From JBFWRK01 sp050248955 (lineage in GTDB: Bacteria; Actinomycetota; Acidimicrobiia; Acidimicrobiales; Ilumatobacteraceae): a stretch of DNA of 64,000 nt. Where the stretch lies: NCBI GenBank assembly GCA_050248955.1, contig JBFWRK010000001.1, positions 434,001 through 498,000 of the forward strand. The letters are read 5' to 3'. A model generated the notes under the pieces. The model was given only the letters and a program-made list of their open reading frames with translations. It was not told the DNA's origin and searched no databases. A program made the translations under genes and the position numbers. Each line of letters begins with the position of its first letter. Position 1 is the first letter of the stretch. Positions 53,888 to 64,000 of this stretch are shown here, in pieces.

Positions 53888-55342
53888 ATGACCTCTTCAT
53901 CCCTCGCTGCGCGCAAGGACTACCGCGTCGCTGATCTCTCGATGGCGCCGTTCGGGCGCAAGGAGATCCACCTCGCCGAGCACGAGATGCCGGGCCTGCG
54001 TGCACTCCGCAAGGAGTTCGGCCCGCAGAAGCCGCTCGCCGGCGCTCGCATCTCCGGCTCCCTGCACATGACCATCCAGACCGCTGTGCTCATCGAGACG
54101 CTGGTCGAGCTCGGCGCCGAGGTGCGCTGGGCGAGCTGCAACATCTTCTCGACGCAGGACCATGCGGCGGCCGCTGTCGCCGTCGGTCCAGAAGGCACCC
54201 CCGACGATCCGAACGGTGTGCCGGTCTTCGCCTGGAAGGGCGAGACGCTCGAGGAGTACTGGTGGTGCACCGAGCAGATGATGACCTGGCCGGACGGCAA
54301 CGGTCCGAACATGATCCTCGACGACGGTGGCGACGCGACGCTGCTGCTCCACAAAGGCGTCGAGTTCGAGAAGTCCGGTGAAGTGCCCGACCCGACGACA
54401 GCATCGAACCCCGAGTTCGCGATCGTCCTCGGGCTGCTCCAGCGTTCGCTCAAGACCGAGCCGAACAAGTGGACGCAGATGGCCGCCGGGATCAAGGGCG
54501 TCACCGAGGAGACGACCACCGGTGTGATGCGGCTCTACAAGATGTTCGAGCGCGGCGAGCTGCTGTTCCCGGCGATCAACGTGAACGACTCCGTGACGAA
54601 GTCGAAGTTCGACAACCTCTATGGCTGCCGGCACTCCCTCGTCGACGCGATCTGCCGGGCGACCGACGTGATGCTCGGCGGCAAGGTGGCCGTCGTATGC
54701 GGCTACGGCGACGTCGGCAAGGGCTGCGCCCAGGCGCTGCGCGGACAGGGCTGCCGGGTCATCGTGACCGAGGCCGACCCGATCAACGCACTGCAGGCAG
54801 CGATGGAGGGCTACCAGGTGACGGTGCTCGAGGATGTCGTCGGGACTGCCGACATCTTCGTCTCGGCGACCGGCAACGACCACATCATCACGATCGACCA
54901 CATGCTGCGGATGAAGCACAACGCGATCGTCTGCAACATCGGCCACTTCGACTCCGAGATCGACATGGCCGGTCTCGCCCGCAGCGGCGCGACCCACGAC
55001 CAGCTGAAGCCCGGCACTGATCTGTGGACCTTCGACGACGGCCACGCGATCATCGTCCTCGCTGAGGGCCGGCTCGTGAACCTCGGCTGCGCCACCGGCC
55101 ACCCGAGCTTCGTGATGAGCTGCTCGTTCTCGAACCAGGTGATCGCCCAGATGGAGCTGTGGGGGAACGCCGAGCAGTACCCGCTCGGCGTCTACGTGCT
55201 GCCGAAGCGGCTCGACGAGAAGGTCGCGTCACTGCACCTCGACGCCCTCGGCGTGAAGCTGACGAAGCTGACCGACGAGCAGGCCGAGTACCTCGGCGTC
55301 GACCCGAGCGGCCCGTTCAAGCCCGACCACTACCGGTACTGA
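53888..55342 (+). CDS. ahcY: Adenosylhomocysteinase
   Basis: A 484-residue enzyme that hydrolyses S-adenosylhomocysteine to adenosine and homocysteine in the methyl cycle. The substrate domain has GARISGSLHMTIQTAVLIE and NIFSTQDHAAAA; the NAD domain has VAVVCGYGDVGKGCAQALRG; the C-terminus ends KPDHYRY, with the Lys and Tyr that reach the partner's NAD. The ATG at 53888 has GGAAGGA about 10 bases before it. Followed by a terminator hairpin. Confidence 0.96.
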   Translation: MTSSSLAARKDYRVADLSMAPFGRKEIHLAEHEMPGLRALRKEFGPQKPLAGARISGSLHMTIQTAVLIETLVELGAEVRWASCNIFSTQDHAAAAVAVGPEGTPDDPNGVPVFAWKGETLEEYWWCTEQMMTWPDGNGPNMILDDGGDATLLLHKGVEFEKSGEVPDPTTASNPEFAIVLGLLQRSLKTEPNKWTQMAAGIKGVTEETTTGVMRLYKMFERGELLFPAINVNDSVTKSKFDNLYGCRHSLVDAICRATDVMLGGKVAVVCGYGDVGKGCAQALRGQGCRVIVTEADPINALQAAMEGYQVTVLEDVVGTADIFVSATGNDHIITIDHMLRMKHNAIVCNIGHFDSEIDMAGLARSGATHDQLKPGTDLWTFDDGHAIIVLAEGRLVNLGCATGHPSFVMSCSFSNQVIAQMELWGNAEQYPLGVYVLPKRLDEKVASLHLDALGVKLTKLTDEQAEYLGVDPSGPFKPDHYRY

Positions 55343-55367
55343 CGGATCGGGACCGGCTGTACTGATT

Positions 55368-55408
55368 GATCGGGACTGGCCGCCGCTTCGCTTTGGCCGC
55401 TCCCGATC
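55368..55408 (+). terminator. Hairpin after ahcY
   Basis: GATCGGGA (55368-55375) pairs with TCCCGATC (55401-55408), with further GGCC pairing inside. It is 26 bases after the ahcY stop and 52 bases before the convergent gene's stop. Confidence 0.6.
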
Positions 55409-55459
55409 GGCGGCTCGTCGCTGGCGCTTCCTCGCCGCACTCGTGTGCCGGGTTCGTGT

Positions 55460-56110
55460 TCACGGCAGATCGACACCTGATTGATCTGACGTGAACACGA
55501 CGGTCGCGGTCGGCGCGACCCGGAACCAGATGAGGGTGAGGTGGGCGAGCGGGCCGATGCCGAGCGCGAACACGATCGTGCCGATGCCGACGGAACCGCC
55601 GAGCGCCCATCCGGACGCCAGCGCGGCGATCTCGACCACGGTGCGCGACACCCGAATCGACCAGCCGAAGCGCTCGTTGAGCCCGACCATCAGGCCGTCG
55701 CGCGGTCCGGAGCCGAGTCCACTGCCGATGTAGAGGCCGGAGCCGATGGCGATGATCCCGATGCCGCCTGCGAGGTAGATCCAGCGCAGCGCCGCGGCGT
55801 CGGTCTCCGGGACGACGGCGAGCGCGAGATCGACGACGACGCCGATCTCCAGCGCGTTGAGGACCGTGCCGATCCCGACCCGTTGGCGCAGTGGGATCCA
55901 GAGCGCGAGCAGCGCGACGCCGGTGAGGATGATCACGAGCCCGAGGGACGACCCCGTCCGTTCGCTGACACCCTGATGGAACACGTCCCAGGGCGCGAGC
56001 CCGAGGTCGGCACGCACGACGAGCGCGATGCCCACCCCGAACACCGCCAGCCCGATCAGGCAGCGGGGGAGCCGGCGGATCAGCTCGGGCCCGGGCGGTA
56101 TCGGCAGCAC
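55460..56110 (-). CDS. YczE/YitT-like membrane protein
   Basis: A 216-residue protein with five hydrophobic segments: LIGLAVFGVGIALVVRADLG, then APWDVFHQGVSERTG, GLVIILTGVALLALWIPL, and GSGPRDGLMVGLNERFG, matching the YczE group of integral membrane proteins. Function is unknown; one Bacillus member affects surfactin production. The GTG at 56110 follows TAGCGT (56124-56119) by 8 bases. The sequence from 56111 to 56331 has a TAGAGT (56241-56246) but no supported gene. Confidence 0.82.
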   Translation of the reverse strand: MLPIPPGPELIRRLPRCLIGLAVFGVGIALVVRADLGLAPWDVFHQGVSERTGSSLGLVIILTGVALLALWIPLRQRVGIGTVLNALEIGVVVDLALAVVPETDAAALRWIYLAGGIGIIAIGSGLYIGSGLGSGPRDGLMVGLNERFGWSIRVSRTVVEIAALASGWALGGSVGIGTIVFALGIGPLAHLTLIWFRVAPTATVVFTSDQSGVDLP

Positions 56111-56331
56111 GGCAGTCGACGCTACCGACGGGCACTCGGATCCGTGATGGACCATCATCGGCCGTTGCCCGCTCTCGCCAGGGGGATGAAGATCGCTCTC
56201 TCCAGCGCCGGCTCTCCGGAACTCTGACGCACCCCTTGTCTAGAGTCGGCGGTGTTCGTCTTCCCCCGGAACGCCTCGGGCCTGTGGGCTCCTTGATGGT
56301 CGTGTGGCGTTGGCGGAGGGAGGGTGGTGTC

Positions 56332-57222
56332 ATGGGTGGTCTCGATCTCGGGGTGACGGTCGATGTCCTCGCGGCGTGCGACGCCGCGATCGCGGATCGG
56401 GTCGGGGTCGAGCGGGTCCTGGTGGCGATCTCGCAGTTGCGGTGCTGGCTGGACGGGATCGAGGTCGCCGACGTGGCTCGCCTCGAACAACTCGCGGTGT
56501 CGTGCCCGGCGATGTTTCCCGAGCAGGTGACTGCGTCGGTGACTCGGCGGAGCCTGCGGGACGCGACCCGGGTGCAGGAACGCGCCGCGACGGTGACCGC
56601 GGTCCCGGCGTTCGCCGAGGGCCTCACCGCCGGCACCGTCTCGGGCGCTCATGTCGATGTCCTCGCCGCAGCGCTGCGCGAACTATCGGCTGGTCAGCGG
56701 GAGCGGCTCGTCGCTCGGTCACCGCGATTGGTGGCCGTCGCCGGCGAAGCGACCGTGGAGGAGTTCCGGCGCACCCTGACCCGGGAGGTGCGCTCGATCA
56801 CCGCCGACGACGGCGCGTCACGCCTCGAACGTCAACGCCGCGAGGTGCGGTTGCGGACCTGGACCGATGCCGACACCGGCATGGTCCGTCTCGACGGCCG
56901 CTTCGACCCCGCCACCGGCCTCAGCCTGCTGCACCGGTTGGCGGATTGCACCGGGACCCTGTTCCACGGGCCACCGCTCCCGGGCTGTCCCGAGGATCCC
57001 CTGGCGAAGCAGGACTTCCTGCGCGCCCACGCCCTGCTCGAGCTGATCTCGGGCACCGGGAGCGGGGTCGGGAGAGCGGGTCCGGACAAACTTCGATGCA
57101 CCCCTTCGGTAGGGGTGTCGGCATGCTCCTCGTCATCCGTTGCCCCGCCTGCGGTCAGGCGGGTTCGGCCCCGTGCGAACGCTGCTGGTCTGCCGTCGGT
57201 TCACCGCCCCGATCGTCCGTGA
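56332..57222 (+). pseudogene. Truncated DUF222 (13E12/HNH-type) gene
   Basis: The first 245 or so residues match the DUF222 domain (DVLAACDAAIADRVGVERV, DADTGMVRLDGRFDPATGLSLLHRL, DPLAKQDFLRAHALLELISGTG). In intact members an HNH nuclease-like C-terminus follows. Here it is missing: the frame continues as Ser/Arg/Pro-rich sequence to 57222, overlapping comF in another frame. Homology ends near 57075, so the gene has lost its 3' part. GGAGGGAGGG precedes the ATG at 56332, so it may still be translated. These genes are multicopy in actinobacteria and prone to decay. Confidence 0.75.
57099..57117 (+). promoter_or_regulatory. Hairpin covering the comF ribosome-binding site
   Basis: CACCCCT (57099-57105) pairs with AGGGGTG (57111-57117) around TCGGT. 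The right arm holds the AGGGG that would serve as the ribosome-binding site, 7 bases before the ATG at 57123. The stem could hide it and lower translation. Confidence 0.5.
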
Positions 57223-57686
57223 TTCCCGCCGCGTTGTCCTACCAAGGCGTCGGCCGGCAGCTGCTGCTCGGGCTCAAGTACGGCAACGGGCGGACCCTCG
57301 CGGGTCCGCTCGCTGCTCGCATGGCACGCCTGGTCGAGCCGGGCTCGGTCGACGTCGTCACGTGGGCGCCAACGAGCACTCGGCGAGCTCGCGGGCGCGG
57401 GTTCGACCAGGCGGAGCTGTTGGCGCGTGCCGTCGCCGCAGAGCTGGGAGTGCCGTGCCGGCGGTTGCTGCGGCGCATCTCGCGCAGCCGCCCGCAGACC
57501 GGGCGCAGCCGTGCCGAACGGCGGATCGGGCCGGCGTTCGTGGGTCGCCGCCAGTGGAGCAACGTCCGGATCCTCGTCGTCGACGACGTGGTCACGACGG
57601 GTGCGACCCTTCGTGCCGCGCAGCGGGCGTTGCTCCGGGCCGGCGCTGCGGAGGTGCGGCTCCTCGCGGCAGCGGCGACCCCGTGA
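57123..57686 (+). CDS. ComF-family phosphoribosyltransferase-like protein
   Basis: A 187-residue ComF protein. CPACGQAGSAPCERC is the N-terminal zinc ribbon; VVTWAPTSTRRARGRGFDQAELLAR and ILVVDDVVTTGATLRAAQ are the PRTase hood and PRPP loop. ComF helps DNA uptake or primosome function in competent bacteria; its role elsewhere is unsettled. The ATG at 57123 begins inside the residual DUF222 frame. The secA gene follows after 78 bases; the hpf gene often found between comF and secA in actinobacteria is missing. Confidence 0.88.
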   Translation: MLLVIRCPACGQAGSAPCERCWSAVGSPPRSSVIPAALSYQGVGRQLLLGLKYGNGRTLAGPLAARMARLVEPGSVDVVTWAPTSTRRARGRGFDQAELLARAVAAELGVPCRRLLRRISRSRPQTGRSRAERRIGPAFVGRRQWSNVRILVVDDVVTTGATLRAAQRALLRAGAAEVRLLAAAATP

Positions 57687-57764
57687 CCGGCGCCACCGTC
57701 GCTGCGCGGGTGGTCGCCCGCGCGCCGGGTCATACGGCCCACCGCCGGTAGCATGGTTCCCCGC

Positions 57765-60500
<2,736 letters not shown>

Positions 60501-60506
60501 GGCTCG

Positions 60507-61619
60507 ATGCGCGACTTCACTGACGATCTCAAGGCGCTGCGCGCCCGGCTCGACGAGGCTCACGGCTACCTGAAGATCGAGGCGTCCCGGAGCCGGTTGT
60601 CCGAGCTCGAGCACGCGGTCTCCGAACCCGGTCTCTGGGACGACCAAGAGCGGGCGAAGAAGCTCAGCGGCGAGTACGCGAACGTGAAGACCGACATCGA
60701 GGACTTCGACGCGCTGAGCCGCCAGCTGGAAGACGCGGAAGTGCTGCACGAGCTCGCGCGCGAGGTCGACGACGAGTCGCAGGAGGCCGAGATCGAGGCC
60801 GCGACGCGCACGATCGGCCGCACGCTCGACACGCTCGAGCTGCGCAGCTTCTTCACCGGCCCGCACGACTACGCGGATGCGATCGTGCAGATCAATGCGA
60901 AGGATGGTGGCGTCGACGCCCAGGACTGGACCGAGATGCTGCTGCGGATGTACACGCGCTGGGCGGAGCGTCGCGGGTTCGAGGTCGAGATCGACGACGT
61001 CGCCGAGGGTGCCGAGGCCGGGTTGCTGTCCGTGCAGTTCACGCTCAAGGGGCGCTACGCCTTCGGGCTGATGTCGGCCGAGCGGGGAACGCATCGGCTC
61101 GTGCGGATCTCGCCGTTCGACAACCAGGGTCGCCGCCAGACCAGCTTCGCCGCCGTGCAGGTGTGGCCGGTGATGGAGGACCCGGACGTCGAGATCAACG
61201 AGTCCGACGTCCGGATGGAGGTCTTCCGGGCCTCGGGCGCTGGTGGCCAGCACATCAACAAGACGTCCTCCGCCGTACGGTTGATCCACGAGCCGACGGG
61301 CCTGGTGGTCTCCTCGCAGGAGGAACGCAGCCAGCTGCAGAACCGTGAGCGGGCGATGACGCGGCTCAAGGCGATGGTCGCGGCGAAGATCGAAGAAGAG
61401 CGGGAGGAAGAGCTCGCCCGCATCGCCGGCAAGCAGGCCCAGGTCGGTTGGGGCAGCCAGATCCGCAGCTACGTGCTGCAGCCGTACCAGCTCGTGAAGG
61501 ACCTCCGCACCGAGTACGAGGTCGGCAACGTGAGCGCGGTGCTCGACGGCGACATCGAGGAGTTCATCGAGGCGTTCCTGCGGATGAAGCGGCGCAACGC
61601 CGAAGAGGGCGGCGCATGA
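60507..61619 (+). CDS. prfB: Peptide chain release factor 2
   Basis: A 370-residue class I release factor. SPF near residue 202 is the anticodon-like tripeptide for UGA and UAA, and SGAGGQHINKTSSAVR near 245 has the GGQ for peptidyl-tRNA hydrolysis. The gene reads in one frame, with no internal UGA frameshift site near codon 26 as in E. coli. Its stop overlaps the ftsE ATG. Confidence 0.96.
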   Translation: MRDFTDDLKALRARLDEAHGYLKIEASRSRLSELEHAVSEPGLWDDQERAKKLSGEYANVKTDIEDFDALSRQLEDAEVLHELAREVDDESQEAEIEAATRTIGRTLDTLELRSFFTGPHDYADAIVQINAKDGGVDAQDWTEMLLRMYTRWAERRGFEVEIDDVAEGAEAGLLSVQFTLKGRYAFGLMSAERGTHRLVRISPFDNQGRRQTSFAAVQVWPVMEDPDVEINESDVRMEVFRASGAGGQHINKTSSAVRLIHEPTGLVVSSQEERSQLQNRERAMTRLKAMVAAKIEEEREEELARIAGKQAQVGWGSQIRSYVLQPYQLVKDLRTEYEVGNVSAVLDGDIEEFIEAFLRMKRRNAEEGGA

Positions 61620-62293
61620 TCAAGCTCCAAGGCGTGAGCAAGGTCTACAACGCCGAAGTCACCGCCGTCAGGGACGCATCGTTCGACATCCCCAAGGGTG
61701 AGTTCGTGTTCCTCGTCGGCGCATCGGGCTCCGGCAAGTCGACCCTGCTGCGGCTGATGAACCGCCAGGAACGGCCGGAGCGCGGCGAGGTCTGGGTGGC
61801 TGGTCGGGACATCAACCGGATGTCCGACTCGAAGGTGCCCTACCTCCGGCGCAACATCGGCAACATCTTCCAGGACTACAAGTTGCTCCCGAACAAGACG
61901 GTCTTCGAGAACGTCGCGTTCGCTCTCGAGGTGATCGGCCGGCCGAAGCACGTGATCCGACAGCAGGTACCCGCTGTGCTCGATCTCGTCGGCCTCGCCG
62001 GCAAGCAGGAGCGCTTCCCGCACCAGCTCTCCGGCGGCGAGCAGCAGCGTGTCTCCATCGCGCGAGCGTTCGTGAACCGGCCGCTGATCCTCCTCGCCGA
62101 CGAGCCCACCGGCAACCTCGACCCGTCCACGGGCGAGGGCATCATGCGCCTGCTCGACCGGATCAACAAGACCGGCACCACCGTCGTGATGGCCACCCAC
62201 GACCAACGGATCGTGAACATGATGCGCCGACGCGTGATCCAGCTCGACCGCGGCGTGATCGTCCGCGACCAGGTCCGAGGGGTGTACGACTGA
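61616..62293 (+). CDS. ftsE: Cell-division ATP-binding protein FtsE
   Basis: A 225-residue ABC ATPase that works with FtsX to activate peptidoglycan hydrolases at the septum. VGASGSGKSTLLRLMNRQ is Walker A, FQDYKLLPNKTVFENV the Q-loop, LSGGEQQRVSIARAF the signature and LLADEPTGNLDP Walker B. Overlaps prfB (ATGA) and ftsX (TGATG), so all three are translationally linked. Confidence 0.96.
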   Translation: MIKLQGVSKVYNAEVTAVRDASFDIPKGEFVFLVGASGSGKSTLLRLMNRQERPERGEVWVAGRDINRMSDSKVPYLRRNIGNIFQDYKLLPNKTVFENVAFALEVIGRPKHVIRQQVPAVLDLVGLAGKQERFPHQLSGGEQQRVSIARAFVNRPLILLADEPTGNLDPSTGEGIMRLLDRINKTGTTVVMATHDQRIVNMMRRRVIQLDRGVIVRDQVRGVYD

Positions 62294-63201
62294 TGCTCTC
62301 CCGCATCGCCTACGCGTTCCGCGAGACCGCGGCCAGCTTCCAGCGCAACGTGACGCTGAGCGCCGCCGCGATCCTCACAGCCGCGGTCGCCCTGCTGCTC
62401 GCCGGCGCGACGTTCCTCATCCAGGAAGCGTTCTCCAACCTGCTCGTGAAGTGGCAGGACGGCGTCGAGATGATCGTGTTCGTCAAGCCGGGCGTCGGCC
62501 AGGCCGAGATCGACGCGCTGAAGTCGCAGCTCGAAGGCAACAACATCGTCGACACCGTCACCTACCTGACGCAGGAGCAGTCCTACGACCAGGCGAAGAC
62601 GGTGCTCGCCGGGCAGCAGTCGCTGCTCGACACGCTGACGATCGAGAAGACGCCGGCGCAGCTCCGGGTGAAGCCGGTCGAGGGCGCCCAGGAGCTGCTC
62701 TCGGAGTACCGCGAGCAGCTGAAGAACCAGCCGAACGTGCTCGAGGTCGGTCTCGCCACGGACACGATCAAGCTCTACGGCCGGCTCTCCGGGTTCGTGC
62801 GGAGCTTCACCATCGGCGCGTCCGTGATCCTGCTGATCGTTGCCGTCGTACTGATCTGGAACACGATCCGAACGGCGATGGTGGCCCGCCGGCGCGAGAT
62901 CGAGGTGATGAAGCTCGTCGGCGCGACGAACTGGTTCATCCGGGTGCCGTTCATGCTCGAGGGGCTGCTCCAGGGGCTGATCGGCGCGCTGCTCTCCTGC
63001 GGCGGGCTCGCGCTCGTGAACGGCCTCTGGACGAACAACCTGCGCGACTTCGGGGGCAAGGGGTTGGTCACCAACGACCTGCTCTCGCTGCAGGTCGGGC
63101 CCGAGTACCTCCGCGGCGTGATGGTGATCATCCTGCTGATCGGTGCGCTGGCCGGCGCGATCGGCTCCGGCGTCGCCGCCTCGCGCTTCCTCGACGTTTA
63201 G
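62293..63201 (+). CDS. ftsX: Cell-division protein FtsX
   Basis: A 302-residue membrane protein with the FtsX layout: TM1 (about 22-42), an extracytoplasmic domain (about 43-170, with VEMIVFVKPGVG), then three helices in the C-terminal half (AAVLLIV-type stretches near 180, 232 and 278) and RRREIEVMKLVGATNWFIR, the cytoplasmic coupling region. It partners with FtsE. The smpB gene that commonly follows ftsX in actinobacteria is not present; an enoyl-CoA hydratase gene lies there. Confidence 0.95.
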   Translation: MLSRIAYAFRETAASFQRNVTLSAAAILTAAVALLLAGATFLIQEAFSNLLVKWQDGVEMIVFVKPGVGQAEIDALKSQLEGNNIVDTVTYLTQEQSYDQAKTVLAGQQSLLDTLTIEKTPAQLRVKPVEGAQELLSEYREQLKNQPNVLEVGLATDTIKLYGRLSGFVRSFTIGASVILLIVAVVLIWNTIRTAMVARRREIEVMKLVGATNWFIRVPFMLEGLLQGLIGALLSCGGLALVNGLWTNNLRDFGGKGLVTNDLLSLQVGPEYLRGVMVIILLIGALAGAIGSGVAASRFLDV

Positions 63202-63248
63202 ATCGGACGGTAGCGACGGGCACGAGGTCGGCGCGTACGGTGCCTCGC

Positions 63249-64000
63249 ATGGAGTACACGCAGATCGCCTACGAGGTCACGGACGGGGTCGCGACCCTGA
63301 CGCTCGACCGGCCCGACCAGCTCAACGCGTTCACGACCGTGATGATGCGCGAGGTCATCGATGCCTTCGATCGTTCCGACGCCGACGACGCGGTGCGGGT
63401 CGTGATCGTCACGGGGCGGGGCCGCGGCTTCTGCGCCGGCGCCGATCTGTCGGCGGGCGGCGGCACGTTCAGCCGCGGCGGCAGCGACGAGCAGACCTCG
63501 ATCGGTGTGCCACGCGACGGCGGCGGGCTCGTCTCGCTGCGCATCTTCAACAGCCACAAGCCGGTCATCGCCGCGATCAACGGTGCTGCCGTCGGCGTCG
63601 GGATCACGATGACCTTGCCGATGGACATCCGGCTGGCGAGCACCTCGGCGAAGATCGGCTTCGTCTTCGCCCGTCGCGGCATCGTGCCGGAGGCCGCGTC
63701 GAGCTGGTTCCTGCCGCGGCTCGTCGGCATCCAGCAGGCCGCGGAATGGGTCTACACCGGCCGCCTGATGACGGCGGACGAAGCGCTCGCCGGACGGCTG
63801 GTGCGCAGCGTCCACGCCCCGGACGAGCTGCTCCCAGCGGCACACGCCATCGCCCGCGAGATCGCCGACAACACGGCACCGGTCTCGGTTGCGTTGAGCC
63901 GCCAGATGCTGTGGCGGATGCTCGGTGCCTCGCATCCGATGGAGGCGCACCGGGTCGACAGCCGCGGCATCATGGAGCGCGGTGCGAGTGACGACGCCCG
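63249..64000 (+). CDS. Enoyl-CoA hydratase/isomerase, N-terminal part (runs off the window)
   Basis: Some 250 codons are visible and no stop is reached. The crotonase fold is shown by LTLDRPDQLNAFTTVMMREV, VIVTGRGRGFCAGADLSAGG with the oxyanion-hole Gly, and INGAAVGVGITMTLPMDIRLAS. PEAASSWFLPRLVG carries the usual Glu position of hydratases. TACGGT (63236-63241) is 7 bases before the ATG, so it has its own promoter, separate from ftsEX. The role is likely fatty acid or branched-chain breakdown. Confidence 0.9.
   Translation, partial: MEYTQIAYEVTDGVATLTLDRPDQLNAFTTVMMREVIDAFDRSDADDAVRVVIVTGRGRGFCAGADLSAGGGTFSRGGSDEQTSIGVPRDGGGLVSLRIFNSHKPVIAAINGAAVGVGITMTLPMDIRLASTSAKIGFVFARRGIVPEAASSWFLPRLVGIQQAAEWVYTGRLMTADEALAGRLVRSVHAPDELLPAAHAIAREIADNTAPVSVALSRQMLWRMLGASHPMEAHRVDSRGIMERGASDDA

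Noticed and set aside
53690..53888. SAM or SAH riboswitch before ahcY
   Set aside because: I could not place the conserved core of any known class; only generic helices are present.
56252..56296. Fourteen-codon leaderless upstream frame before the DUF222 gene
   Set aside because: A TAGAGT lies 5 bases before a GTG, but the spacing is short and there is no supporting composition or conservation evidence.
60507..60700. Programmed frameshift in prfB
   Set aside because: The gene is continuous in one frame with no in-frame UGA near codon 26.

Overview
The window is high-GC actinobacterial chromosome. SEC-C type SecA, F420 ligases (CofD/CofE), LytR-CpsA-Psr (LCP) proteins, a DUF3499 protein, the DapD succinylase route and many GTG/TTG starts point to class Acidimicrobiia (an Ilumatobacter-like organism). 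The class is an inference from gene content; I see no rRNA, tRNA, CRISPR array, phage or insertion sequence.

Layout. 0-4.3 kb: the 5' end of an aldo/keto reductase gene, a nitroreductase-fold flavoprotein and a heterodimeric ABC exporter. 4.3-4.9 kb: a gene-free stretch with a C/G minisatellite and the first copy of a roughly 210-bp intergenic repeat. 4.9-14.1 kb: housekeeping genes (YjbR family, dapD with lysS, an M15 peptidase, an LpdA-like flavoprotein, DUF389, a biotin-dependent acyl-CoA carboxylase alpha chain and a divergent biotin ligase). 14.1-53.4 kb: a long cell-surface glycan region. It holds two LCP ligases, rmlA-C-B-D for dTDP-rhamnose, GDP-fucose genes (gmd and fcl, kept apart), a GDP-mannose pyrophosphorylase, phosphomannomutase, at least five glycosyltransferases, a Wzx/MurJ-like flippase, two giant membrane proteins likely to act in polyprenol-linked glycosylation, DUF5719, and secreted proteins with a shared beta-rich repeat. 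F420 genes, plsY, ftsH and small conserved actinobacterial genes are mixed in. Manganese of fbiA/fbiB, manB, GMP pyrophosphorylase, rmlD and LCP genes also cluster in mycobacteria and streptomycetes, so this looks like an enlarged ancestral neighbourhood. 53.4-53.9 kb: the second, inverted repeat copy and a possible structured leader. 53.9-64 kb: ahcY, a YczE-like membrane protein, a truncated DUF222 gene, comF, secA, prfB, ftsE, ftsX and the 5' part of an enoyl-CoA hydratase gene.

How it works together. The rml operon, gmd/fcl, the GMP pyrophosphorylase and ManB would supply activated rhamnose, fucose and mannose. The GT4 and GT2 enzymes would assemble a lipid-linked glycan, the flippase and large membrane proteins would move or extend it outside, and the LCP proteins would attach it to peptidoglycan. 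This is a model from families and neighbourhood.

Expression. At least 18 genes have a TANNNT hexamer 6-10 bases before the start codon, the arrangement of leaderless actinobacterial promoters. I used it to choose many starts. Several convergent gene pairs share a hairpin that includes one or both stop codons.
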